Source: Panagrolaimus kolymaensis
Taxonomy: Eukaryota; Nematoda; Chromadorea; Rhabditida; Panagrolaimidae
Length of the DNA stretch: 64,000 bases
Direction: 5' to 3'
Assembly: GCA_028622995.1 (NCBI GenBank)
Contig: JAJQJQ010000035.1
Coordinates: 2,046,001 to 2,110,000 of the forward strand
Shown: piece after piece, positions 52,601 through 64,000 of the stretch
Layout: every line of letters starts with the position of its first letter
How positions within the stretch are numbered: position 1 is the first letter of the stretch
Program-made: the position numbers and the translations under genes
The notes under the pieces: generated by a model
Seen by the model: the letters and a program-made list of their open reading frames with translations, nothing else
Databases searched by the model: none
Told to the model about the DNA's origin: nothing

Positions 52601-55600
52601 AATTAATGAATCTCGTTTTGAATTAGGGATTGAATTGGAGATATGGATTTTTTGTTCCCAATATTTTTCTTATATTTTATAAGAATTAATGCCAAGAGGA
52701 TTTTGGATTCCCCCCGCTGGATGAACCTCAACTGTAATCCATAATTTTTTATAAACACTTGCTTCAAGCTTTGATGCAAGAAATTAATGAATCTCGTTTT
52801 GAATTATGGATTGAATTGGAGATATGGATTTTTTGTTCCAAATATTTTTCTTATATTTTATAAGAATTAATGCCAAGAGGATTTTGGATTCCCCCCGCTG
52901 GATGAACTTCAACTGTAATCCATAATTTTTTATAAACACTTGCTTCAAGCTTTGATGCAAGAAATTAATGAATCTCGTTTTGAATTATGGATTGAATTGG
53001 AGATATGGATTTTTTGTTCCAAATATTTTTCTTATATTTTATAAGAATTAATGCCAAGAGGATTTTGGATTCCCCCCGCTGGATGAACCTCAACTGTAAT
53101 CCATAATTTTTTATAAACACTTGCTTCAAGCTTTGATGCAAGAAATTAATGAATCTCGTTTTGAATTATGGATTGAATTGGAGATATGGATTTTTTGTTC
53201 CAAATATTTTTCTTATATTTTATAAGAATTAATGCCAAGAGGATTTTGGATTCCCCCCGCTGGATGAACTTCAACTGTAATCCATAATTTTTTATAAACA
53301 CTTGCTTCAAGCTTTGATGCAAGAAATTAATGAATCTCGTTTTGAATTATGGATTGAATTGGAGATATGGATTTTTTGTTCCAAATATTTTTCTTATATT
53401 TTATAAGAAATAATGCCAAGAGGATTTTGGATTCCCCCCGCTGGATGAACCTCAACTGTAATCCATAATTTTTTATAAACACTTGCTTCAAGCTTTGATG
53501 CAAGAAATTAATGAATCTCGTTTTGAATTATGGATTGAATTGGAGATATGGATTTTTTGTTCCAAATATTTTTCTTATATTTTATAAGAAATAATGCCAA
53601 GAGGATTTTGGATTCCCCCCGCTGGATGAACCTCAACTGTAATCCATAATTTTTTATAAACACTTGCTTCAAGCTTTGATGCAAGAAATTAATGAATCTC
53701 GTTTTGAATTATGGATTGAATTGGAGATATGGATTTTTTGTTCCAAATATTTTTCTTATATTTTATAAGAAATAATGCCAAGAGGATTTTGGATTCCCCC
53801 CGCTGGATGAACCTCAACTGTAATCCATAATTTTTTATAAACACTTGCTTCAAGCTTTGATGCAAGAAATTAATGAATCTCGTTTTGAATTATGGATTGA
53901 ATTGGAGATATGGATTTTTTGTTCCAAATATTTTTCTTATATTTTATAAGAATTAATGCCAAGAGGATTTTGGATTCCCCCCGCTGGATGAACTTCAACT
54001 GTAATCCATAATTTTTTATAAACACTTGCTTCAAGCTTTGATGCAAGAAATTAATGAATCTCGTTTTGAATTATGGATTGAATTGGAGATATGGATTTTT
54101 TGTTCCAAATATTTTTCTTATATTTTATAAGAATTAATGCCAAGAGGATTTTGGATTCCCCCCGCTGGATGAACCTCAACTGTAATCCATAATTTTTTAT
54201 AAACACTTGCTTCAAGCTTTGATGCAAGAAATTAATGAATCTCGTTTTGAATTAGGGATTGAATTGGAGATATGGATTTTTTGTTCCAAATATTTTTCTT
54301 ATATTTTATAAGAATTAATGCCAAGAGGATTTAGGATACCCCCCGCTGGATGAACTTCAACTGTAATCCATAATTTTTTATAAACACTTGCTTCAAGCTT
54401 TGATGCAAGAAATTAATGAATCTCGTTTTGAATTATGGATTGAATTGGAGATATGGATTTTTTGTTCCAAATATTTTTCTTATATTTTATAAGAATTAAT
54501 GCCAAGAGGATTTTGGATTCCCCCCGCTGGATGAACTTCAACTGTAATCCATAATTTTTTATAAACACTTGCTTCAAGCTTTGATGCAAGAAATTAATGA
54601 ATCTCGTTTTGAATTATGGATTGAATTGGAGATATGGATTTTTTGTTCCAAATATTTTTCTTATATTTTATAAGAATTAATGCCAAGAGGATTTTGGATT
54701 CCCCCCGCTGGATGAACCTCAACTGTAATCCATAATTTTTTATAAACACTTGCTTCAAGCTTTGATGCAAGAAATTAATGAATCTCGTTTTGAATTATGG
54801 ATTGAATTGGAGATATGGATTTTTTGTTCCAAATATTTTTCTTATATTTTATAAGAATTAATGCCAAGAGGATTTTGGATTCCCCCCGCTGGATGAACCT
54901 CAACTGTAATCCATAATTTTTTATAAACACTTGCTTCAAGCTTTGATGCAAGAAATTAATGAATCTCGTTTTGAATTATGGATTGAATTGGAGATATGGA
55001 TTTTTTGTTCCAAATATTTTTCTTATATTTTATAAGAATTAATGCCAAGAGGATTTTGGATTCCCCCCGCTGGATGAACCTCAACTGTAAGCCATAATTT
55101 TTTATAAACACTTGCTTCAAGCTTTGATGCAAGAAATTAATGAATCTCGTTTTGAATTATGGATTGAATTGGAGATATGGATTTTTTGTTCCAAATATTT
55201 TTCTTATATTTTATAAGAATTAATGCCAAGAGGATTTTGGATTCCCCCCGCTGGATGAACCTCAACTGTAATCCATAATTTTTTATAAACACTTGCTTCA
55301 AGCTTTGATGCAAGAAATTAATGAATCTCGTTTTGAATTATGGATTGAATTGGAGATATGGATTTTTTGTTCCAAATATTTTTCTTATATTTTATAAGAA
55401 ATAATGCCAAGAGGATTTTGGATTCCCCCCGCTGGATGAACCTCAACTGTAATCCATAATTTTTTATAAACACTTGCTTCAAGCTTTGATGCAAGAAATT
55501 AATGAATCTCGTTTTGAATTAGGGATTGAATAGGAGATATGGATTTTTTGTTCCAAATATTTTTCTTATATTTTATAAGAATTAATGCCAAGAGGATTTT

Positions 55601-58600
55601 GGATTCCCCCCGCTGGATGAACCTCAACTGTAAGCCATAATTTTTTATAAACACTTGCTTCAAGCTTTGATGCAAGAAATTAATGAATCTCGTTTTGAAT
55701 TATGGATTGAATTGGAGATATGGATTTTTTGTTCCAAATATTTTTCTTATATTTTATAAGAATTAATGCCAAGAGGATTTTGGATTCCCCCCGCTGGATG
55801 AACCTCAACTGTAATCCATAATTTTTTATAAACACTTGCTTCAAGCTTTGATGCAAGAAATTAATGAATCTCGTTTTGAATTATGGATTGAATTGGAGAT
55901 ATGGATTTTTTGTTCCAAATATTTTTCTTATATTTTATAAGAAATAATGCCAAGAGGATTTTGGATTCCCCCCGCTGGATGAACCTCAACTGTAATCCAT
56001 AATTTTTTATAAACACTTGCTTCAAGCTTTGATGCAAGAAATTAATGAATCTCGTTTTGAATTAGGGATTGAATAGGAGATATGGATTTTTTGTTCCAAA
56101 TATTTTTCTTATATTTTATAAGAATTAATGCCAAGAGGATTTTGGATTCCCCCCGCTGGATGAACCTCAACTGTAAGCCATAATTTTTTATAAACACTTG
56201 CTTCAAGCTTTGATGCAAGAAATTAATGAATCTCGTTTTGAATTATGGATTGAATTGGAGATATGGATTTTTTGTTCCAAATATTTTTCTTATATTTTAT
56301 AAGAATTAATGCAAAGAGGATTTTGGATTCCCCCCGCTGGATGAACCTCAACTGTAATCCATAATTTTTTATAAACACTTGCTTCAAGCTTTGATGCAAG
56401 AAATTAATGAATCTCGTTTTGAATTATGGATTGAATTGGAGATATGGATTTTTTGTTCCAAATATTTTTCTTATATTTTATAAGAATTAATGCCAAGAGG
56501 ATTTTGGATTCCCCCCGCTGGATGAACTTCAACTGTAATCCATAATTTTTTATAAACACTTGCTTCAAGCTTTGATGCAAGAAATTAATGAATCTCGTTT
56601 TGAATTATGGATTGAATTGGAGATATGGATTTTTTGTTCCAAATATTTTTCTTATATTTTATAAGAATTAATGCAAAGAGGATTTTGGATTCCCCCCGCT
56701 GGATGAACCTCAACTGTAATCCATAATTTTTTATAAACACTTGCTTCAAGCTTTGATGCAAGAAATTAATGAATCTCGTTTTGAATTATGGATTGAATTG
56801 GAGATATGGATTTTTTGTTCCAAATATTTTTCTTATATTTTATAAGAATTAATGCCAAGAGGATTTTGGATTCCCCCCGCTGGATGAACTTCAACTGTAA
56901 TCCATAATTTTTTATAAACACTTGCTTCAAGCTTTGATGCAAGAAATTAATGAATCTCGTTTTGAATTATGGATTGAATTGGAGATATGGATTTTTTGTT
57001 CCAAATATTTTTCTTATATTTTATAAGAATTAATGCCAAGAGGATTTTGGATTCCCCCCGCTGGATGAACCTCAACTGTAAGCCATAATTTTTTATAAAC
57101 ACTTGCTTCAAGCTTTGATGCAAGAAATTAATGAATCTCGTTTTGAATTAGGGATTGAATTGGAGATATGGATTTTTTGTTCCAAATATTTTTCTTATAT
57201 TTTATAAGAATTAATGCCAAGAGGATTTTGGATTCCCCCCGCTGGATGAACCTCAACTGTAATCCATAATTTTTTATAAACACTTGCTTCAAGCTTTGAT
57301 GCAAGAAATTAATGAATCTCGTTTTGAATTATGGATTGAATTGGAGATATGGATTTTTTGTTCCAAATATTTTTCTTATATTTTATAAGAATTAATGCCA
57401 AGAGGATTTTGGATTCCCCCCGCTGGATGAACCTCAACTGTAATACATAATTTTTTATAAACACTTGCTTCAAGCTTTGATGCAAGAAATTAATGAATCT
57501 CGTTTTGAATTATGGATTGAATTGGAGATATGGATTTTTTGTTCCAAATATTTTTCTTATATTTTATAAGAATTAATGCCAAGAGGATTTTGGATTCCCC
57601 CCGCTGGATGAACCTCAACTGTAATCCATAATTTTTTATAAACACTTGCTTCAAGCTTTGATGCAAGAAATTAATGAATCTCGTTTTGAATTATGGATTG
57701 AATTGGAGATATGGATTTTTTGTTCCAAATATTTTTCTTATATTTTATAAGAATTAATGCCAAGAGGATTTTGGATTCCCCCCGCTGGATGAACCTCAAC
57801 TGTAAGCCATAATTTTTTATAAACACTTGCTTCAAGCTTTGATGCAAGAAATTAATGAATCTCGTTTTGAATTATGGATTGAATTGGAGATATGGATTTT
57901 TTGTTCCAAATATTTTTCTTATATTTTATAAGAATTAATGCCAAGAGGATTTTGGATTCCCCCCGCTGGATGAACCTCAACTGTAATCCATAATTTTTTA
58001 TAAACACTTGCTTCAAGCTTTGATGCAAGAAATTAATGAATCTCGTTTTGAATTATGGATTGAATTGGAGATATGGATTTTTTGTTCCAAATATTTTTCT
58101 TATATTTTATAAGAATTAATGCCAAGAGGATTTTGGATTCCCCCCGCTGGATGAACTTCAACTGTAATCCATAATTTTTTATAAACACTTGCTTCAAGCT
58201 TTGATGCAAGAAATTAATGAATCTCGTTTTGAATTATGGATTGAATTGGAGATATGGATTTTTTGTTCCAAATATTTTTCTTATATTTTATAAGAATTAA
58301 TGCCAAGAGGATTTTGGATTCCCCCCGCTGGATGAACCTCAACTGTAATCCATAATTTTTTATAAACACTTGCTTCAAGCTTTCATGCAAGAAATTAATG
58401 AATCTCGTTTTGAATTATGGATTGAATTGGAGATATGGATTTTTTGTTCCAAATATTTTTCTTATATTTTATAAGAAATAATGCCAAGAGGATTTTGGAT
58501 TCCCCCCGCTGGATGAACCTCAACTGTAATCCATAATTTTTTATAAACACTTGCTTCAAGCTTTGATGCAAGAAATTAATGAATCTCGTTTTGAATTAGG

Positions 58601-61600
58601 GATTGAATAGGAGATATGGATTTTTTGTTCCAAATATTTTTCTTATAGTTTATAAGAATTAATGCCAAGAGGATTTTGGATTCCCCCCGCTGGATGAACC
58701 TCAACTGTAATCCATAATTTTTTATAAACACTTGCTTCAAGCTTTGATGCAAGAAATTAATGAATCTCGTTTTGAATTATGGATTGAATTGGAGATATGG
58801 ATTTTTTGTTCCAAATATTTTTCTTATATTTTATAAGAATTAATGCAAAGAGGATTTTGGATTCCCCCCGCTGGATGAACCTCAACTGTAATCCATAATT
58901 TTTTATAAACACTTGCTTCAAGCTTTGATGCAAGAAATTAATGAATCTCGTTTTGAATTATGGATTGAATTGGAGATATGGATTTTTTGTTCCAAATATT
59001 TTTCTTATATTTTATAAGAATTAATGCCAAGAGGATTTTGGATTCCCCCCGCTGGATGAACCTCAACTGTAAGCCATAATTTTTTATAAACACTTGCTTC
59101 AAGCTTTGATGCAAGAAATTAATGAATCTCGTTTTGAATTAGGGATTGAATTGGAGATATGGATTTTTTGTTCCAAATATTTTTCTTATATTTTATAAGA
59201 ATTAATGCCAAGAGGATTTTGGATTCCCCCCGCTGGATGAACCTCAACTGTAATCCATAATTTTTTATAAACACTTGCTTCAAGCTTTGATGCAAGAAAT
59301 TAATGAATCTCGTTTTGAATTAGGGATTGAATTGGAGATATGGATTTTTTGTTCCAAATATTTTTCTTATATTTTATAAGAATTAATGCCAAGAGGATTT
59401 TGGATTCCCCCCGCTGGATGAACCTCAACTGTAAGCCATAATTTTTTATAAACACTTGCTTCAAGCTTTGATGCAAGAAATTAATGAATCTCGTTTTGAA
59501 TTAGGGATTGAATTGGAGATATGGATTTTTAGTTCCAAATATTTTTCTTATATTTTATAAGAATTAATGCCAAGAGGATTTTGGATTCCCCCCGCTGGAT
59601 GAACCTCAACTGTAAGCCATAATTTTTTATAAACACTTGCTTCAAGCTTTGATGCAAGAAATTAATGAATCTCGTTTTGAATTATGGATTGAATTGGAGA
59701 TATGGATTTTTAGTTCCAAATATTTTTCTTATATTTTATAAGAATTAATGCCAAGAGGATTTTGGATTCCCCCCGCTGGATGAACCTCAACTGTAAGCCA
59801 TAATTTTTTATAAACACTTGCTTCAAGCTTTGATGCAAGAAATTAATGAATCTCGTTTTGAATTATGGATTGAATTGGAGATATGGATTTTTTGTTCCAA
59901 ATATTTTTCTTATATTTTATAAGAATTAATGCCAAGAGGATTTTGGATTCCCCCCGCTGGATGAACCTCAACTGTAAGCCATAATTTTTTATAAACACTT
60001 GCTTCAAGCTTTGATGCAAGAAATTAATGAATCTCGTTTTGAATTATGGATTGAATTGGAGATATGGATTTTTTGTTCCAAATATTTTTCTTATATTTTA
60101 TAAGAATTAATGCCAAGAGGATTTTGGATTCCCCCCGCTGGATGAACCTCAACTGTAATCCATAATTTTTTATAAACACTTGCTTCAAGCTTTGATGCAA
60201 GAAATTAATGAATCTCGTTTTGAATTATGGATTGAATTGGAGATATGGATTTTTTGTTCCAAATATTTTTCTTATATTTTATAAGAATTAATGCCAAGAG
60301 GATTTTGGATTCCCCCCGCTGGATGAACTTCAACTGTAATCCATAATTTTTTATAAACACTTGCTTCAAGCTTTGATGCAAGAAATTAATGAATCTCGTT
60401 TTGAATTATGGATTGAATTGGAGATATGGATTTTTTGTTCCAAATATTTTTCTTATATTTTATAAGAATTAATGCCAAGAGGATTTTGGATTCCCCCCGC
60501 TGGATGAACCTCAACTGTAATCCATAATTTTTTATAAACACTTGCTTCAAGCTTTGATGCAAGAAATTAATGAATCTCGTTTTGAATTAGGGATTGAATT
60601 GGAGATATGGATTTTTAGTTCCAAATATTTTTCTTATATTTTATAAGAATTAATGCCAAGAGGATTTTGGATTCCCCCCGCTGGATGAACCTCAACTGTA
60701 AGCCATAATTTTTTATAAACACTTGCTTCAAGCTTTGATGCAAGAAATTAATGAATCTCGTTTTGAATTATGGATTGAATTGGAGATATGGATTTTTAGT
60801 TCCAAATATTTTTCTTATATTTTATAAGAATTAATGCCAAGAGGATTTTGGATTCCCCCCGCTGGATGAACCTCAACTGTAAGCCATAATTTTTTATAAA
60901 CACTTGCTTCAAGCTTTGATGCAAGAAATTAATGAATCTCGTTTTGAATTATGGATTGAATTGGAGATATGGATTTTTTGTTCCAAATATTTTTCTTATA
61001 TTTTATAAGAATTAATGCCAAGAGGATTTTGGATTCCCCCCGCTGGATGAACCTCAACTGTAAGCCATAATTTTTTATAAACACTTGCTTCAAGCTTTGA
61101 TGCAAGAAATTAATGAATCTCGTTTTGAATTATGGATTGAATTGGAGATATGGATTTTTTGTTCCAAATATTTTTCTTATATTTTATAAGAATTAATGCC
61201 AAGAGGATTTTGGATTCCCCCCGCTGGATGAACCTCAACTGTAATCCATAATTTTTTATAAACACTTGCTTCAAGCTTTGATGCAAGAAATTAATGAATC
61301 TCGTTTTGAATTATGGATTGAATTGGAGATATGGATTTTTTGTTCCAAATATTTTTCTTATATTTTATAAGAATTAATGCCAAGAGGATTTTGGATTCCC
61401 CCCGCTGGATGAACTTCAACTGTAATCCATAATTTTTTATAAACACTTGCTTCAAGCTTTGATGCAAGAAATTAATGAATCTCGTTTTGAATTATGGATT
61501 GAATTGGAGATATGGATTTTTTGTTCCAAATATTTTTCTTATATTTTATAAGAATTAATGCCAAGAGGATTTTGGATTCCCCCCGCTGGATGAACCTCAA

Positions 61601-64000
61601 CTGTAATCCATAATTTTTTATAAACACTTGCTTCAAGCTTTGATGCAAGAAATTAATGAATCTCGTTTTGAATTATGGATTGAATTGGAGATATGGATTT
61701 TTTGTTCCAAATATTTTTCTTATATTTTATAAGAAATAATGCCAAGAGGATTTTGGATTCCCCCCGCTGGATGAACCTCAACTGTAATCCATAATTTTTT
61801 ATAAACACTTGCTTCAAGCTTTGATGCAAGAAATTAATGAATCTCGTTTTGAATTAGGGATTGAATAGGAGATATGGATTTTTTGTTCCAAATATTTTTC
61901 TTATATTTTATAAGAATTAATGCCAAGAGGATTTTGGATTCCCCCCGCTGGATGAACCTCAACTGTAAGCCATAATTTTTTATAAACACTTGCTTCAAGC
62001 TTTGATGCAAGAAATTAATGAATCTCGTTTTGAATTATGGATTGAATTGGAGATATGGATTTTTTGTTCCAAATATTTTTCTTATATTTTATAAGAATTA
62101 ATGCCAAGAGGATTTTGGATTCCCCCCGCTGGATGAACCTCAACTGTAAGCCATAATTTTTTATAAACACTTGCTTCAAGCTTTGATGCAAGAAATTAAT
62201 GAATCTCGTTTTGAATTATGGATTGAATTGGATATATGGATTTTTTGTTCCAAATATTTTTCTTATATTTTATAAGAATTAATGCCAAGAGGATTTTGGA
62301 TTCCCCCCGCTGGATGAACCTCAACTGTAATCCATAATTTTTTATAAACACTTGCTTCAAGCTTTGATGCAAGAAATTAATGAATCTCGTTTTGAATTAT
62401 GGATTGAATTGGAGATATGGATTTTTTGTTCCAAATATTTTTCTTATATTTTATAAGAATTAATGCCAAGAGGATTTTGGATTCCCCCCGCTGGATGAAC
62501 CTCAACTGTAAGCCATAATTTTTTATAAACACTTGCTTCAAGCTTTGATGCAAGAAATTAATGAATCTCGTTTTGAATTATGGATTGAATTGGAGATATG
62601 GATTTTTTGTTCCAAATATTTTTCTTATATTTTATAAGAATTAATGCAAAGAGGATTTTGGATTCCCCCCGCTGGATGAACCTCAACTGTAATCCATAAT
62701 TTTTTATAAACACTTGCTTCAAGCTTTGATGCAAGAAATTAATGAATCTCGTTTTGAATTATGGATTGAATTGGATATATGGATTTTTTGTTCCAAATAT
62801 TTTTCTTATATTTTATAAGAATTAATGCCAAGAGGATTTTGGATTCCCCCCGCTGGATGAACCTCAACTGTAATCCATAATTTTTTATAAACACTTGCTT
62901 CAAGCTTTGATGCAAGAAATTAATGAATCTCGTTTTGAATTATGGATTGAATTGGAGATATGGATTTTTTGTTCCAAATATTTTTCTTATATTTTATAAG
63001 AATTAATGCCAAGAGGATTTTGGATTCCCCCCGCTGGATGAACCTCAACTGTAATCCATAATTTTTTATAAACACTTGCTTCAAGCTTTGATGCAAGAAA
63101 TTAATGAATCTCGTTTTGAATTATGGATTGAATTGGAGATATGGATTTTTAGTTCCAAATATTTTTCTTATATTTTATAAGAATTAATGCCAAGAGGATT
63201 TTGGATTCCCCCCGCTGGATGAACCTCAACTGTAAGCCATAATTTTTTATAAACACTTGCTTCAAGCTTTGATGCAAGAAATTAATGAATCTCGTTTTGA
63301 ATTATGGATTGAATTGGAGATATGGATTTTTTGTTCCAAATATTTTTCTTATATTTTATAAGAATTAATGCAAAGAGGATTTTGGATTCCCCCCGCTGGA
63401 TGAACCTCAACTGTAATCCATAATTTTTTATAAACACTTGCTTCAAGCTTTGATGCAAGAAATTAATGAATCTCGTTTTGAATTATGGATTGAATTGGAT
63501 ATATGGATTTTTTGTTCCAAATATTTTTCTTATATTTTATAAGAATTAATGCCAAGAGGATTTTGGATTCCCCCCGCTGGATGAACCTCAACTGTAATCC
63601 ATAATTTTTTATAAACACTTGCTTCAAGCTTTGATGCAAGAAATTAATGAATCTCGTTTTGAATTATGGATTGAATTGGAGATATGGATTTTTTGTTCCA
63701 AATATTTTTCTTATATTTTATAAGAATTAATGCCAAGAGGATTTTGGATTCCACCCGCTGGATGAACCTCAACTGTAATCCATAATTTTTTATAAACACT
63801 TGCTTCAAGCTTTGATGCAAGAAATTAATGAATCTCGTTTTGAATTATGGATTGAATTGGATATATGGATTTTTTGTTCCAAATATTTTTCTTATATTTT
63901 ATAAGAATTAATGCCAAGAGGATTTTGGATTCCCCCCGCTGGATGAACCTCAACTGTAATCCATAATTTTTTATAAACACTTGCTTCAAGCTTTGATGCA
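40660..64000 (+). repeat. Satellite array B, 181-bp tandem unit
   Basis: Units phased on ATGAATCTCG start at 40660, 40841, 41022 and so on to 63828, exactly 128 periods of 181 bp, with a partial unit to the window end: no net indel in 23.3 kb. The left border is abrupt; the first unit is canonical, unlike the decayed edge of array A. Variant states mark sub-zones: GAATTAGGG/GAATTATGG, CCAAATATT/CCAAATTTT/CCCAATATT, AGAATTAATG/AGAAATAATG, GTAATCC/GTAAGCC and TTTTTTGTT/TTTTTAGTT. Each unit has a perfect dyad TTCTTATA-TTT-TATAAGAA (first at 40721-40739), an imperfect one closed by CTTGC/GCAAG, and a GATTCCCCCCGC core that is its only GC-rich part. It shares no evident sequence with array A. Confidence 0.98.
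41746..43555 (+). repeat. Higher-order repeat in array B, 905-bp pentamer (two copies)
   Basis: Units in 41746-42650 show the order T, x, T, A, A, and the same order recurs in 42651-43555. T is CCAAATTTTTTTC, A is CCAAATATTTTTC, and x is the rare ATAGGAAATATGG unit. The rare marker lies at 41956 and 42861, exactly 905 bp (5 x 181) apart, and again at 45938 (17 x 181 further) beside two T units. This shows block amplification inside the array. Confidence 0.8.

Noticed and set aside
1..64000. Telomere repeats
   Set aside because: I saw no TTAGGC-type tandem tract or other short telomere-like array in the window.

Overview
The window is AT-rich eukaryotic DNA, and I read it as nematode. The coding exons carry introns, several only 42-52 bp long, and three gene remnants match chemoreceptor families known only from nematodes (Srv/Srg-like, Srx, and probably Sra/Srab). 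There is also half of an innexin. The base composition and long satellites would suit a plant-parasitic nematode such as a root-knot nematode, but the species is not proven by the sequence.

Layout: (1) 1-25598 is a tandem satellite with 160-bp units (array A), ending in one decayed unit at about 25768. It enters the window already in progress. From 141 to 25598 I can phase 159 units; 18 are a distinct 161-bp form and there is no other net length change. The array is zoned, with a 481-bp trimer zone, a 321-bp dimer zone and a 2.4-kb shift duplication. (2) 25769-40659 is a 14.9-kb gene island. (3) 40660-64000 is a second, unrelated satellite of 181-bp units (array B), 128 complete units plus part of another with no net indel, running off the right edge.

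The island holds, on the + strand, a complete two-exon 302-residue Srv/Srg-like receptor (28369-30029) and a seven-exon Srx receptor (31197-34191). On the - strand it holds a probable Sra/Srab-like remnant (34618-35641, in pieces), a three-exon 314-residue hydrophilic protein that I do not recognise (38555-39589), and the 3' half of an innexin (40054-40635) cut off about 24 bp from array B.

The most interesting part is a pair of short inverted-repeat elements (26863-27564 and 32984-33723). They share GGYACTTY ends, have perfect 8-bp target duplications, and are filled with GATCC-rich minisatellite in place of a gene. The second sits in exon 5 of the Srx gene; removing it with one copy of its duplication gives an open 337-codon Srx reading frame with the family's KEIRFF-type motif intact. 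A third structure, at 36701-37251, is a perfect 184-bp inverted repeat. Together these show a chemoreceptor cluster being worn down by satellite growth and non-autonomous transposons.
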